NCBI RefSeq assembly: GCF_014837055.1
Contig: NZ_JACSPQ010000005.1
Coordinates: 67,346 to 128,634 of the forward strand
Direction of reading: 5' to 3'
From: Phocaeicola faecium
Lineage (GTDB): Bacteria > Bacteroidota > Bacteroidia > Bacteroidales > Bacteroidaceae
DNA: 61,289 bases
A program made the position numbers and the translations under genes. Below the pieces are notes generated by a model. That model worked only from the letters and a program-made list of their open reading frames with translations. It made no database searches and was not told the origin of the DNA. Below, in pieces: positions 48,258-57,617 of the stretch (positions within the stretch are counted from its first letter, which is position 1; the number at the start of each line of letters is the position of its first letter).

Positions 48258-48309
48258 GTAAAAAGAAAAATCCATGCGGATGTTTTTAGAGGAAGCATCC
48301 GCATGGATT
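48258..48309 (-). terminator. Terminator of the histidine acid phosphatase gene
   Basis: A 14-bp perfect stem (48269-48282 and 48296-48309), followed on the minus strand by TTTTCTTTTTACGG. Confidence 0.85.
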
Positions 48310-48357
48310 AAAGAATGATTCGAATGAAACTTCGGCCCGTCAAGGAAATGTTGGGGA

Positions 48358-49638
48358 TTAGTTGTTACTGTGTGCCGACGGCAAAGAGATAGCCGAAGTA
48401 ACTTGCTGCCAATACCGCCGCACGTCTTTCCAGTGGTAATACGGAGCCTTGTCTGTCTTTACGGGCAACGTAACTTCTCGTTCGTTTAAAAGAAGTTTCA
48501 CCAAAATGTCTTCGCTTCCGGCTTTGCGGTAAAAAATGAGTTGTACGTTGCCACACATGGGAATAATCCGGTATGTACGATAAGTATCGGCTATTTTTTG
48601 CCAGTCGGATGTAGCTTCGGTCAGCCGGTTGATACCCATCAGCGCAGCGAGCGGCGCCAAATTCGTATCGTGTCCGTAGCGCAGGCTGACAGCGTTTCTT
48701 TTTGAGGCAATCACCGTATCTGCCGTTTCAATAAAGTTGTCAAGCAGATTTTTTTCCAGCTTATACATACACGAACCGCTCAGCGGAGAAGCCCCCTTTT
48801 CATAATACCACTCAAAGTTGTTCCGTTGCCATAAGTCGTATCGTTCGTCATCGGTAAACAGGAAAGAAAGATTCTCCTGCCCGTAACTGCTTTGACTGAT
48901 GCCATCCAGTTCAAATAAATCGGCCATCAGTTTTGAAGGCTCTTTTACATACTTGCTGTCGGTGAATAATTGTTTCATCAGCCGGTCGGGATGAATATAT
49001 ATGCAATCCGCCGCACGATATACACTATCAGCATTCGCTAAGTGAATAGCCTCGTAAGCCTCGTTCTTATATTTAATGTAATAAGCATCGTGTTCACTGG
49101 CATCGGTTGTAATGTTGAGTTGAGGATTTAAGCCTTTCAGCTCCACACAAGCTGCCGCCATCGACAAAAAAGCACGTGTCTTATATGTAGAGCGTGCATC
49201 GACATGCGTTCCGTTTGTAAATACCTGCGGGTAGTTTTCATACATGCGGCGTATTAACTCCCGGTGTTGCTGAGCCCCTTTCGGTGTCAGCTCGCCATAC
49301 CTACCCTCCGCCTCTTTAGCTAAGGCTTCTACTATTCGTAAGGCATGTTTCCCGTCATCGGTTAATATCCCCTTGTTTGCCGCTTCCTTTAAAATGGCAA
49401 GCGGTTCATCGTATTTCTTCTTTTTGGTAAGATAACGCGACCCGTGACGTGCAAAGGCAGAGATATAAAACGGTTTGTATCCGTCGGGAGCAGCAGTGAG
49501 AGACGTTTTTGGCGCTTGATAAGCATAATACTTTCCTGCGGAGAATGCAGGATTTGCTTGAATTTCCTCTGATGCACTTTGTCCGGCAGCCGGCAAGAAC
49601 GTTCCGGCAATCAACATTGAAATAATAAATCTTTTCAT
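48358..49638 (-). CDS. Secreted histidine acid phosphatase (possible phytase)
   Basis: A 426-residue exported enzyme of the histidine phosphatase superfamily, branch 2, with a signal peptide ending FLPAAGQ. The nucleophile motif is R64-H65-G-S-R68 in SAFARHGSRYL. The distal motif is H323-D324 in LRYGHDTNLAPL, the HD proton-donor type of phytases and glucose-1-phosphatases rather than the HAE motif of multiple inositol-polyphosphate phosphatases. It would release phosphate from phytate or sugar phosphates; the actual substrate is not known. It neighbours the TonB receptor operon and a purple acid phosphatase. Confidence 0.88.
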   Translation of the reverse strand: MKRFIISMLIAGTFLPAAGQSASEEIQANPAFSAGKYYAYQAPKTSLTAAPDGYKPFYISAFARHGSRYLTKKKKYDEPLAILKEAANKGILTDDGKHALRIVEALAKEAEGRYGELTPKGAQQHRELIRRMYENYPQVFTNGTHVDARSTYKTRAFLSMAAACVELKGLNPQLNITTDASEHDAYYIKYKNEAYEAIHLANADSVYRAADCIYIHPDRLMKQLFTDSKYVKEPSKLMADLFELDGISQSSYGQENLSFLFTDDERYDLWQRNNFEWYYEKGASPLSGSCMYKLEKNLLDNFIETADTVIASKRNAVSLRYGHDTNLAPLAALMGINRLTEATSDWQKIADTYRTYRIIPMCGNVQLIFYRKAGSEDILVKLLLNEREVTLPVKTDKAPYYHWKDVRRYWQQVTSAISLPSAHSNN

Positions 49639-50015
49639 CCTTCTTTTAATTTTTGCGGGTGTAAAGGTAGGTATCTTTTCGGGAGTGTCCGATGAAAAAA
49701 TCGGGCTGATTGACTTGGAACAGGCAAATGAAATAATGTTGTAATGTGTTTGTAATACAAAAGGATGTCACCGAAAAATAATGTTTGATTTTGTAATTAA
49801 GGGGAAAAGATATTAGAGTGGGAGAAAGATTTGTTTGTTAAAATGTGTTTAGATGAAAGTAAATATTTTCATAAAATACAATAACTTCAATATAATTTTA
49901 TATATTAGCGGCACTGTTAATTGAAAGAAATCGCTTTATCGTATAAATAAATAAAATCATACATAAATTTGTATGAATATAGATTATAGATATATTAACC
50001 TTAAATTTGTTAGTT
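49639..50015. other. 377-bp intergenic region between the acid phosphatase and susC
   Basis: AT-rich with no ORF or hairpin of note. TAAATTTG occurs at 49964-49971 and again at 50002-50009; only the first is far enough from the susC start (50016) to act as a -7 box. Two TTGTAAT words lie 10 bp apart (49739 and 49749). Confidence 0.4.
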
Positions 50016-53000
50016 ATGCAGAAACGATCATTTCTTGTAGTTGTAATGTTCCTGATAGGAACGTTGTTTACGAGTTTGTATGCGCAGACGCATACAGTTA
50101 CCGGTAAGGTAACGGATAAAGAAATGGGAGAACCATTGATTGGTGTGAATGTTTTGATTAAAGGGACATCCACAGGTACTATTACCGATTTCGATGGTAA
50201 TTACACGCTCGAAGCATCTGCTTCTGATGTTTTGGTATTCTCGTATGTCAGTATGAAATCGATTGAAGAACCGGTAGGCAACCGGAGCACAATCAACGTA
50301 GTCATGTCGTCTGATTCGGAAGTCTTGGGCGAAGTGGTGGTAACTGCGATGGGTATCAAACGTCAATCGGAAACCTTGACCTACTCGGCACAGACAGTGG
50401 GTGGTAAAGATGTGAACGACATCAAGAGCGTTAATATGATTAATTCGCTGCAAGGTAAAAGTGCCGGTCTTACCATTACTCCGAACTCAACCGGTGCCGG
50501 AGGTTCTTCTAAAATCCTGTTCCGTGGAAGTAAGTCTATCAGCGGAAGCAACCAGCCTTTGATTGTTGTTGACGGAGTTCCGGTTATGAACAGTGTCAGC
50601 GATGATCAGGTTGACAGTAACTATGGTGGTCAGCGAGATGGTGGCGATGTGATGTCGACTATCAATCCCGACGACATCGCTTCAATCACTTTGCTGAAAG
50701 GTGCATCGGCAGCAGCATTGTACGGTGCGGTGGCAGCCAACGGTGCAATAATGATTACCACCAAGTCTGCACAATCGGGCAAAGTAGCAATAAGCGTGTC
50801 AAGCAACACCACGATGGAAACTCCGATGATACTTCCCGAATTCCAGAACCAGTATGGTGTGAGCGACAGCGGTATGTATAGTTGGGGAGAGAAACTGTCT
50901 GCCGAAGCTCCCAACTATGCGAAAGAGTTTTATCGCGTAGGGTTCACCACTAATAACTCTATTTCGCTTTCGGGAGGTGGTGAAAATATTCGTTCTTACT
51001 TCTCTTACGGTAATGTTTATTCGCAAGGCATTACTCCTACCAACGATTACCGGAGCCATAATTTGAACTCTAAAGTGGGCTTTGATTTGTTCGAGAAAAA
51101 AGTGCATGTTGACTTTAGTGCAAAATTCACTAATCAGCATATCAAGAACCAAGCGGCTGCGGGTTATTTGTTTAATCCGCTGACGGGTGTTTACCTTTTC
51201 CCGCGTGGTGAGGATTGGAATTACTATAAAGAAAACTTCGAAGTGTACGACCCGGCTCGCGGCATTAACGTACAAAACTGGACCAATACGTTGCAGGAAC
51301 AGTTTGGTAATCCTTACTGGATGTTGAACCGTCAGGCTTCCGTAGTAGACCGTAACCGTTATGAATTTGGCGGAAGCATCAAATGGGATATCAACGAAGA
51401 CTGGAACATTCAAGGACGTATGCGTTATGAAAGAGGCGAAGAACATTGGGTAAACAATCTGTATGCTTCCAGTGCCGGCGATAAATACAAGATGGGACGT
51501 ATGAAAGATAACCGTTACTTCAGCGATCAGCTTTATGGTGACGTATTGATTAATTATAGCCATACATTCGGCGATTTCTTTGTGACAGCTACAGCTGGTT
51601 CCAGCTTTACGAAGAGTAAAACCTCTCATGTTGATATGAATGCTGAAGGTGAAGTCTTTACATCTCCGGGTTCGGGCAACGTATATTACCCCAACATCTT
51701 TGCGCCGGGAAACTATTATAAAAACATGTTCGTACTTGGCAATAATGATTTCTGGAATACGGAGAAACGTTTGAATGCTGTGTTTGCTACGGCTCAGGTA
51801 GGTTGGAAAGACGGTTTGTTTATTGATGTTTCGGCTCGTAACGACTGGTCTTCAGCCTTGTCATTTACTGAAAGCTGCTCGTTCTTCTATCCGTCAATAG
51901 GCGGTAGTTTCCTGATGAACAAGTTTGTTGATATGGGTAAGAATGTCGATTTGTTTAAGTTCCGTGCCAGCTACTCTATCGTAGGTAACGACGTGCCTGT
52001 ATTTATGACCAATTTGCTTTACCACTTCGTTAAGGATGGTAACGGAGCAATAGCAGCTCCCGATAACGCACCGTTCCGTACGTTGAAGCCGGAAAAGACC
52101 CATTCTATCGAAGTCGGTTTTGACGGTACGTTCTTCCAAAACCGCTTGACATTGGGATTAACTTACTACAAAACCAACACCAAGAACCAGTTCTTCTCTG
52201 TAGCTGCTCCTTATCAGTCCGGTTTGCGTAACCGTTATGTAAATGCCGGTAATGTTCAGAATCAAGGTTTTGAAATCTCCGCAGGATGGTATCAGCAGTT
52301 TAATAACAACTTTAGTTGGAGTACGAATTTCAACCTTTCTTATAATGATAACCAAATTAAAGAGTTGGTTGATGACCTGCCGAATGGTTTGACTTTGACT
52401 GACTTTGGCGGTGCGAAGATTATCTTGAAAGAAGGAGGTGAATACGGTGATTTGTATGTACGTCACATTATACGCAATGAAGACGGTACGCCGGTGAAGG
52501 ATGCTGCCACAGGTAAACCGCAAATAAGCGGCGACAGTACTGAAGAAATGATTTATGCAGGCAACATGAATTCTAAAGTAAATGCCGGATGGACAAATAC
52601 ATTCCATTACAAAGATTTCACTTTGTCGTTCTTGATTGATGCGCGTTTTGGTGGCAAAGTTCTGTCAATGACTGAAGCTACATTAGACGGTTGGGGCGTT
52701 TCCAAACGTTCAGGCGATGCACGTAATGCAGGAAAAGTAGTGGTAGACGGCGTGGAATTTGATCCGAAGGCATGGTATACCACAACGGGTAGTACCAGTT
52801 ACAATACTCCGTATGCGAATGAAAACTATGTTTACGATGCTACTAACGTTCGTTTGCGTGAATTAAGTTTCGGTTATACATTCCGTAATCTTTTCGGTAT
52901 CGGAAAGAATCTGACAGCTTCTATCATCGGACGTAACTTGTTCTTCTTCTATAAAGACGCTCCGGTAGACCCGGATGTATCTCCCGGAACTGGAAACGGT

Positions 53001-53072
53001 GTTCAAGGTATAGATATGTTCGGATTACCAACTTCACGTAGTTTTGGTTTGAACTTAAAACTTAACTTCTAA
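50016..53072 (+). CDS. susC: SusC/RagA-family TonB-dependent receptor
   Basis: A 1018-residue outer-membrane glycan or oligomer transporter. It has a signal peptide (ending FTSLYAQ), a carboxypeptidase-regulatory-like domain (VTGKVTDKEMGEPLIGVNVLIKGTSTGTITDFDGNYTL), the SusC-type linker EVVVTAMGIKRQ, a plug with the SusC signature GASAAALYGAVAANGAIMITTK, and a barrel. The ATG at 50016 (MQKRSFL) is preferred to an in-frame non-ATG start at 50007. It pairs with the SusD-like gene 12 bp downstream. Substrate specificity is suggested only by the uronide enzyme at 55 kb. Confidence 0.93.
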   Translation: MQKRSFLVVVMFLIGTLFTSLYAQTHTVTGKVTDKEMGEPLIGVNVLIKGTSTGTITDFDGNYTLEASASDVLVFSYVSMKSIEEPVGNRSTINVVMSSDSEVLGEVVVTAMGIKRQSETLTYSAQTVGGKDVNDIKSVNMINSLQGKSAGLTITPNSTGAGGSSKILFRGSKSISGSNQPLIVVDGVPVMNSVSDDQVDSNYGGQRDGGDVMSTINPDDIASITLLKGASAAALYGAVAANGAIMITTKSAQSGKVAISVSSNTTMETPMILPEFQNQYGVSDSGMYSWGEKLSAEAPNYAKEFYRVGFTTNNSISLSGGGENIRSYFSYGNVYSQGITPTNDYRSHNLNSKVGFDLFEKKVHVDFSAKFTNQHIKNQAAAGYLFNPLTGVYLFPRGEDWNYYKENFEVYDPARGINVQNWTNTLQEQFGNPYWMLNRQASVVDRNRYEFGGSIKWDINEDWNIQGRMRYERGEEHWVNNLYASSAGDKYKMGRMKDNRYFSDQLYGDVLINYSHTFGDFFVTATAGSSFTKSKTSHVDMNAEGEVFTSPGSGNVYYPNIFAPGNYYKNMFVLGNNDFWNTEKRLNAVFATAQVGWKDGLFIDVSARNDWSSALSFTESCSFFYPSIGGSFLMNKFVDMGKNVDLFKFRASYSIVGNDVPVFMTNLLYHFVKDGNGAIAAPDNAPFRTLKPEKTHSIEVGFDGTFFQNRLTLGLTYYKTNTKNQFFSVAAPYQSGLRNRYVNAGNVQNQGFEISAGWYQQFNNNFSWSTNFNLSYNDNQIKELVDDLPNGLTLTDFGGAKIILKEGGEYGDLYVRHIIRNEDGTPVKDAATGKPQISGDSTEEMIYAGNMNSKVNAGWTNTFHYKDFTLSFLIDARFGGKVLSMTEATLDGWGVSKRSGDARNAGKVVVDGVEFDPKAWYTTTGSTSYNTPYANENYVYDATNVRLRELSFGYTFRNLFGIGKNLTASIIGRNLFFFYKDAPVDPDVSPGTGNGVQGIDMFGLPTSRSFGLNLKLNF

Positions 53073-53084
53073 ATCTTTGTAACT

Positions 53085-54893
53085 ATGAAACGAAATAAAC
53101 TTTTTACATACGCTTTAATAATGGCATTGCCTGTGCTGGGCGGTAGTATCGTGACGTCTTGTACGGATAGTTTTGAAAGTTTGAATACGAGCGATGCACA
53201 AGTTAATCCGGACGATCTTCCTTTTTCTTCCCAATGGTTGGAGCCTATGACGTATTGTTATCCGCCTCAACAGAATATGTTCCAGTTCTGGACCAACTTG
53301 ACCATCGACTGGTATAGCGGTTACTTTATGACTCCTAACGGAGGCTTTACGAACTGTAAAATGGCTGTTAACCGTGGACATAGCGGCGGTATGCACGAGA
53401 ATTACTATTTGCATATTTTCAATAATACACGCCGTATCATTGCCAACTGCGAGGAACAAGAAGAAAATATCTTGGCAGCTGTGATGCGGATTGTACAGGC
53501 TTATGGTACGCTGATGACTACCGATGCTTACGGTCCGCTGGCTTATACGTCAGTAATAGAAGCCGACGATTATACCACTTCTTACTACTTCGACAGCCAG
53601 CAAACCATCTACACCTCTATGTTGAACGATTTGGGAAATGCTGTGAAAACACTTGAATCTATTAATGAAACCAATGATGCTACCGAACTTCAGAATTTGG
53701 CGAGTGCGGATGTATGGTGTGGAGGTGACATCGGATCATGGATTCAGATAGCCAATACGATGCGTTTGCGTATGGCACTTCGTTTGTCAAAGCGTGTTGA
53801 CGAAATGAGTGCGGCAGGAGTCGACCTGAAAGCCATTGCCAAAGAAGCTGCTCGCAATACATTGGCAGCTTCCGGAGGTAAGGATATTTTAATTAATAAA
53901 GGGCTTGAAAACGAAATGTGGCTGATGTTCAACTGGGGTGACTGTGGATTTAATGCCAACTTGGTTACTTTGATGAGTGGAATGAAAGACCCTCGCCAAC
54001 CGCTGTATATGACGAAAAATACCGATGAAATTTTGCATAAAGGGTATACGAAAGAATCGAAAGACGGTACTACCACCTATTACAAAGGTACGGGCGATAG
54101 CAAAACTCAGGTAGAACAAAGCGAAGCTGTGGCAGCTCCGACCAACTCAGGTTATTACGGAATCCGTTTTGCATTTGATGTTCCTAACAAACCGAACAGC
54201 TGGAGTACGCTTTCCGGATGGATTCAAGGCGATAATGGTTCTTCATACTCTATGCCGTTGCCTATATTCAAAGGAGCAGAAAGCTATTTCTTGTTGGCTG
54301 AAGCTGAACTCCGTGGATGGATTACAGCGCAAGAAGCAGGTGGCTCTGTACAGGAATTGTATGAAAGAGGTGTAAGAGCTTCCATCCAAAACGAGGTGGA
54401 TTACCGTGGTCCGTATGCTAATTTAACTACTCCCATCAACGCTTCTGCCGCAGCCGATGAATACCTGAACCAAACTTCGGGTCAGGCAGATTTGGATGAC
54501 CCCATTGACGATTCCCTTGACCATGAGGCTATGAATCATTTGGGTGCAAAATGGGTAGGTGGCGACCAAGAACAGCAACTGGAACAAATTATCATCCAGA
54601 AGTATTTGGCTTTGTTCCCCTTATCTACCGAGGCATGGGCTGAACAGCGTCGTACTGGATATCCAAGACTATTCCCTGCTCTTATTAATCAGGGAGGAGC
54701 CAGCTACGTAAATATGGAAGAAGGTCTGCGAAGAGTGATTTACAGTTCGAACGAATATGATACAAACGCGGCAGAACTGAATAATTCCGGACTAAAATTG
54801 TTGAACGAAGAAAATACAAGTAAAACAGGCATAACTGGCGATAACGGAGGTACTCGTGTATGGTGGGATAACGCCAATAAGGGCAACTTCTGA
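53085..54893 (+). CDS. susD: SusD/RagB-like surface lipoprotein (SusD-like_2 type)
   Basis: A 602-residue surface glycan-binding lipoprotein. Lipobox IVTSC (Cys 26) is followed by TDSFESLNTSDAQVNPDDL, the opening of the SusD-like_2 (PF12771-type) group. TPR-like helices (YGTLMTTDAYGPLAYTSVIE, WIQIANTMRLRMALRLSK) and a C-terminal YLALFPLSTEAWAEQRRTGYP segment are typical. It caps the SusC transporter at 50016-53072 and is followed by terminators. Confidence 0.92.
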   Translation: MKRNKLFTYALIMALPVLGGSIVTSCTDSFESLNTSDAQVNPDDLPFSSQWLEPMTYCYPPQQNMFQFWTNLTIDWYSGYFMTPNGGFTNCKMAVNRGHSGGMHENYYLHIFNNTRRIIANCEEQEENILAAVMRIVQAYGTLMTTDAYGPLAYTSVIEADDYTTSYYFDSQQTIYTSMLNDLGNAVKTLESINETNDATELQNLASADVWCGGDIGSWIQIANTMRLRMALRLSKRVDEMSAAGVDLKAIAKEAARNTLAASGGKDILINKGLENEMWLMFNWGDCGFNANLVTLMSGMKDPRQPLYMTKNTDEILHKGYTKESKDGTTTYYKGTGDSKTQVEQSEAVAAPTNSGYYGIRFAFDVPNKPNSWSTLSGWIQGDNGSSYSMPLPIFKGAESYFLLAEAELRGWITAQEAGGSVQELYERGVRASIQNEVDYRGPYANLTTPINASAAADEYLNQTSGQADLDDPIDDSLDHEAMNHLGAKWVGGDQEQQLEQIIIQKYLALFPLSTEAWAEQRRTGYPRLFPALINQGGASYVNMEEGLRRVIYSSNEYDTNAAELNNSGLKLLNEENTSKTGITGDNGGTRVWWDNANKGNF

Positions 54894-54952
54894 TAACGCC
54901 GGGGAAGCTGATGGCGTTTAGCTCCCCTTTTGAATTTCTCTATTACTATAAG

Positions 54953-54995
54953 TCCCATGACCGGAAAAAACGTTTTTCGGTCGTGGGATTTTTTG
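54953..54995 (+). terminator. Terminator of susCD
   Basis: A long stem with one G-U pair (54953-54969 and 54973-54988) followed by TTTTTT. A weaker GGGGAAGCT/AGCTCCCC hairpin with TTTT (54901-54930) precedes it. Confidence 0.8.
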
Positions 54996-55136
54996 TAGAA
55001 TGAAGTTTTGTTTTATTTGCATCAATATTGTCATTTATCCGCATAAATTCATAAGTATTGCCTGTTGTATAATTTTATTGACTAATTTTTTTACATTTCT
55101 GCCCGATTTTTAAAATAGGGTTGATTGTCTACTTTT

Positions 55137-55144
55137 TAAATTTG
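55137..55144 (+). promoter_or_regulatory. -7 box of the GH105-DUF2264 gene
   Basis: TAAATTTG, 40 bp before the start codon. With the terminators at 54901-54995 it indicates separate transcription from susCD. Confidence 0.45.
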
Positions 55145-55184
55145 CAGAGAAAATCAAACATCTACAAATAAACAAAGTAATATT

Positions 55185-57497
55185 ATGAAATTCATTATGA
55201 GGGCCTTTGCGCTGTGTTTGTTGGTTTTTTTATCGAATGCAGCGTTGTCGGCTAAAAAGACAGAAGCCGAAACGGTGAGGGAGATAATAGATAAGGTTAA
55301 CCGCCATTGGCAGAAAGAAAATGTTCCCGAAGTTCGTTCATTTTGGGATAATGCTGCTTATCATACCGGGAATATGGAGGCTTATTTTCTTACTGGCAAC
55401 GAAGAATATCGGGCTTATTCGGAAGCATGGGCAGAACACAACCACTGGAAAGGGGCGAAAAGTAATCGTCGTTCGGAATGGAAATATTCTTACGGTGAGA
55501 CTGATGAATATGTTTTATTCGGCGACTGGCAAGTATGTTTCCAAACCTATATTGATTTATATAATATAGCTCCCGAAGATTATAAAATACGCCGTGCCCG
55601 TGAGGTTATGGAATACGAGATGAGTACGCCTAATCAAGATTATTGGTGGTGGAGCGACGGGCTGTATATGGTAATGCCTGTGATGACAAAACTTTACAAG
55701 CTGACACATAATGAATTATATCTGAAGAAACTGTATGAGTATATCGTATATTCAGACAGTATTATGTTCGATAAAGATGAAAATCTGTATTATCGCGATG
55801 CGAAATATGTATTCCCCAATCATAAAAGCGTAAACGGGAAAAAGGATTTCTGGGCGCGGGGAGACGGATGGGTACTTGCAGGCTTGGCTAAAGTCTTGAA
55901 GGACTTGCCTGCCGATTATGAACACCGTCAGTTTTTTATCGACAAATACAAGAAAATGGCAAAGGCGGTTGCCGCTGTTCAGCAGCCGGAAGGTTATTGG
56001 ACGCGCAGCATGTTAGACCCTGAATATGCTCCCGGACCGGAAACCAGCGGAACGGCATTTTTCATGTATGGTTTTATGTGGGGAATCAACAATGGTTATT
56101 TGGATAAGGCATCTTATTTGCCCGTAGTGCGTAAAGCGTGGAAATATTTGTCTGAAACAGCGCTTCAGAAAGACGGAACGGTAGGTTACGTTCAGCCTAT
56201 CGGGGAAAAAGCAATTCCCGGCCAGATTTTAGATGCTCATTCTACGGCAAACTTTGGGGTGGGGGCGTTTTTGCTGGCGGCTTGTGAGTATGTACGTTAC
56301 CTCGAAGCTCCCGCTACGGCTGACCGTGCTTATTGGTGTGGCTTGGCTTATCAGTTGGCTGCACCCGTATTGAGCAACATGGCAAAAGGCGAATTACAGA
56401 AAAACATGCAGGTAGAGGTTAGTCCCACATGGGACGGACGCGATAAGCGGGTGACTTACATGGAGGCATTCGGACGTTTGATGGCGGGCATTGCACCGTG
56501 GTTAACTTTACCGGATGATGATACGGAAGAAGGTAAAATGCGCAAACAGCTCCGCGGATGGGCGTTGAAGAGCTACGCCAATGCCGTCGACCCTCAAAGC
56601 CCTGATTATCTGTTGTGGAGGAAAGAAGGACAACCGCTGGTTGATGCGGCATACATAGCCGAAAGTTTTCTTCGTGCATACGAACAGCTCTGGCTTCCTC
56701 TCGATGAAACGACCAAGAAACGCTACATCGAAGAGTTTACTTTATTGCGCCGGATAGACCCTCCTTATACGAACTGGTTGCTCTTCTCGTCTACGATAGA
56801 GAGTTTTTTGGCAAAAGCCGGAGCGCCTTACGATGCTTATCGTGTCAATTCTGCCATTCGGAAGGTAGAAGAATGGTATACAGGCGATGGCTGGTATTCT
56901 GACGGACCTGCTTTTGCTTTCGATTATTACAGCAGTTATGTGTTTCATCCCATGTATTTGGAAACTTTACAAGACATGAAGGATGCCAATGCCTATACTC
57001 GTCTGCATTATGCTAAATATTACACCCGTGCCTTGCGCCGTGCGCAAAAGTACAGTTTGATACTGGAGCGTTTCATCTCGCCCGAAGGAACTTTCCCCGT
57101 ATTCGGACGCTCTATTCCTTACCGGATGGCAACCATGCAGCCATTGGCGCTTATGGCGTGGTATCAGGAATTGCCCGCCGGAGTGAGCAACGCCCAAGTA
57201 CGTAGCGCACTGACGGCTGTGATGAAGCGTATGTTTGCCACCGGGAAGAACTTCAATGAAGGAGGATTTCTGACCATCGGTTTTACAGGGCGTCAGCCTA
57301 ACGTAGCCGACTGGTATACGAATAACGGAAGTCTTTATATGACTTCACTTTCTCTGCTTCCGTTAGGGCTTCCCGCATCACATCCGTTTTGGACGGATGC
57401 TCCGCAAGACTGGACGAGCAAACGGGCATGGGGAGAAAAACCTTTCCCGAAAGACCATCAGTGGAAAGATGAAATTCGTACTTCGGATCTGTTCTGA
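55185..57497 (+). CDS. Fusion of GH105 unsaturated uronyl hydrolase and DUF2264 domain
   Basis: A 770-residue exported protein (signal peptide ending NAALSA). Residues about 25-375 form a GH105 (alpha/alpha)6 barrel: DYWWWSDGLYM with the catalytic-type D158, WARGDGWVLAGLAKVL, and PETSGTAFFMYGFMWG. GH105 enzymes remove unsaturated uronic acids left by lyases. Residues about 378-770 are a DUF2264 domain (PVLSNMAKGEL, YMEAFGRLMAGIAPWL, PLALMAWYQ), which I believe is now classed as GH154, with reported beta-glucuronidase activity; I am only moderately sure of that. The fusion would attack both unsaturated and saturated terminal uronides. It lies 291 bp after susD. Confidence 0.85.
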   Translation: MKFIMRAFALCLLVFLSNAALSAKKTEAETVREIIDKVNRHWQKENVPEVRSFWDNAAYHTGNMEAYFLTGNEEYRAYSEAWAEHNHWKGAKSNRRSEWKYSYGETDEYVLFGDWQVCFQTYIDLYNIAPEDYKIRRAREVMEYEMSTPNQDYWWWSDGLYMVMPVMTKLYKLTHNELYLKKLYEYIVYSDSIMFDKDENLYYRDAKYVFPNHKSVNGKKDFWARGDGWVLAGLAKVLKDLPADYEHRQFFIDKYKKMAKAVAAVQQPEGYWTRSMLDPEYAPGPETSGTAFFMYGFMWGINNGYLDKASYLPVVRKAWKYLSETALQKDGTVGYVQPIGEKAIPGQILDAHSTANFGVGAFLLAACEYVRYLEAPATADRAYWCGLAYQLAAPVLSNMAKGELQKNMQVEVSPTWDGRDKRVTYMEAFGRLMAGIAPWLTLPDDDTEEGKMRKQLRGWALKSYANAVDPQSPDYLLWRKEGQPLVDAAYIAESFLRAYEQLWLPLDETTKKRYIEEFTLLRRIDPPYTNWLLFSSTIESFLAKAGAPYDAYRVNSAIRKVEEWYTGDGWYSDGPAFAFDYYSSYVFHPMYLETLQDMKDANAYTRLHYAKYYTRALRRAQKYSLILERFISPEGTFPVFGRSIPYRMATMQPLALMAWYQELPAGVSNAQVRSALTAVMKRMFATGKNFNEGGFLTIGFTGRQPNVADWYTNNGSLYMTSLSLLPLGLPASHPFWTDAPQDWTSKRAWGEKPFPKDHQWKDEIRTSDLF

Positions 57498-57518
57498 TTA
57501 TTGAGTGTTATAAAGCAA

Positions 57519-57563
57519 AAGCGCAGATTTTCAGCGGAAATACTCCAATGAAAATCTGTGCTT
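57519..57563 (+). terminator. Hairpin after the GH105-DUF2264 gene
   Basis: A 15-bp stem with one mismatch (57519-57533 and 57549-57563). The trailing T-run is poor (ATTATGTTATT). A second plus-oriented terminator-like hairpin with TTTTTT lies at 57751-57775. Confidence 0.6.
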
Positions 57564-57617
57564 ATTATGTTATTATCCCAAGAAAGCATAGGCAGAATCC
57601 TCTGCCTTTGTATCTCT

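Noticed and set aside
48358..49638. Assignment as MINPP (multiple inositol-polyphosphate phosphatase)
   Set aside because: The RHGSR motif fits, but the distal motif reads HD (H323-D324) rather than the HAE expected of MINPP enzymes, so only the broader histidine acid phosphatase call is made.
53085..54893. Anti-sigma/ECF sigma regulator for the SusCD locus
   Set aside because: No sigma-factor or anti-sigma gene, hybrid two-component system or SusR-like gene is within the window near 49.6-57.5 kb. The regulator must lie elsewhere.
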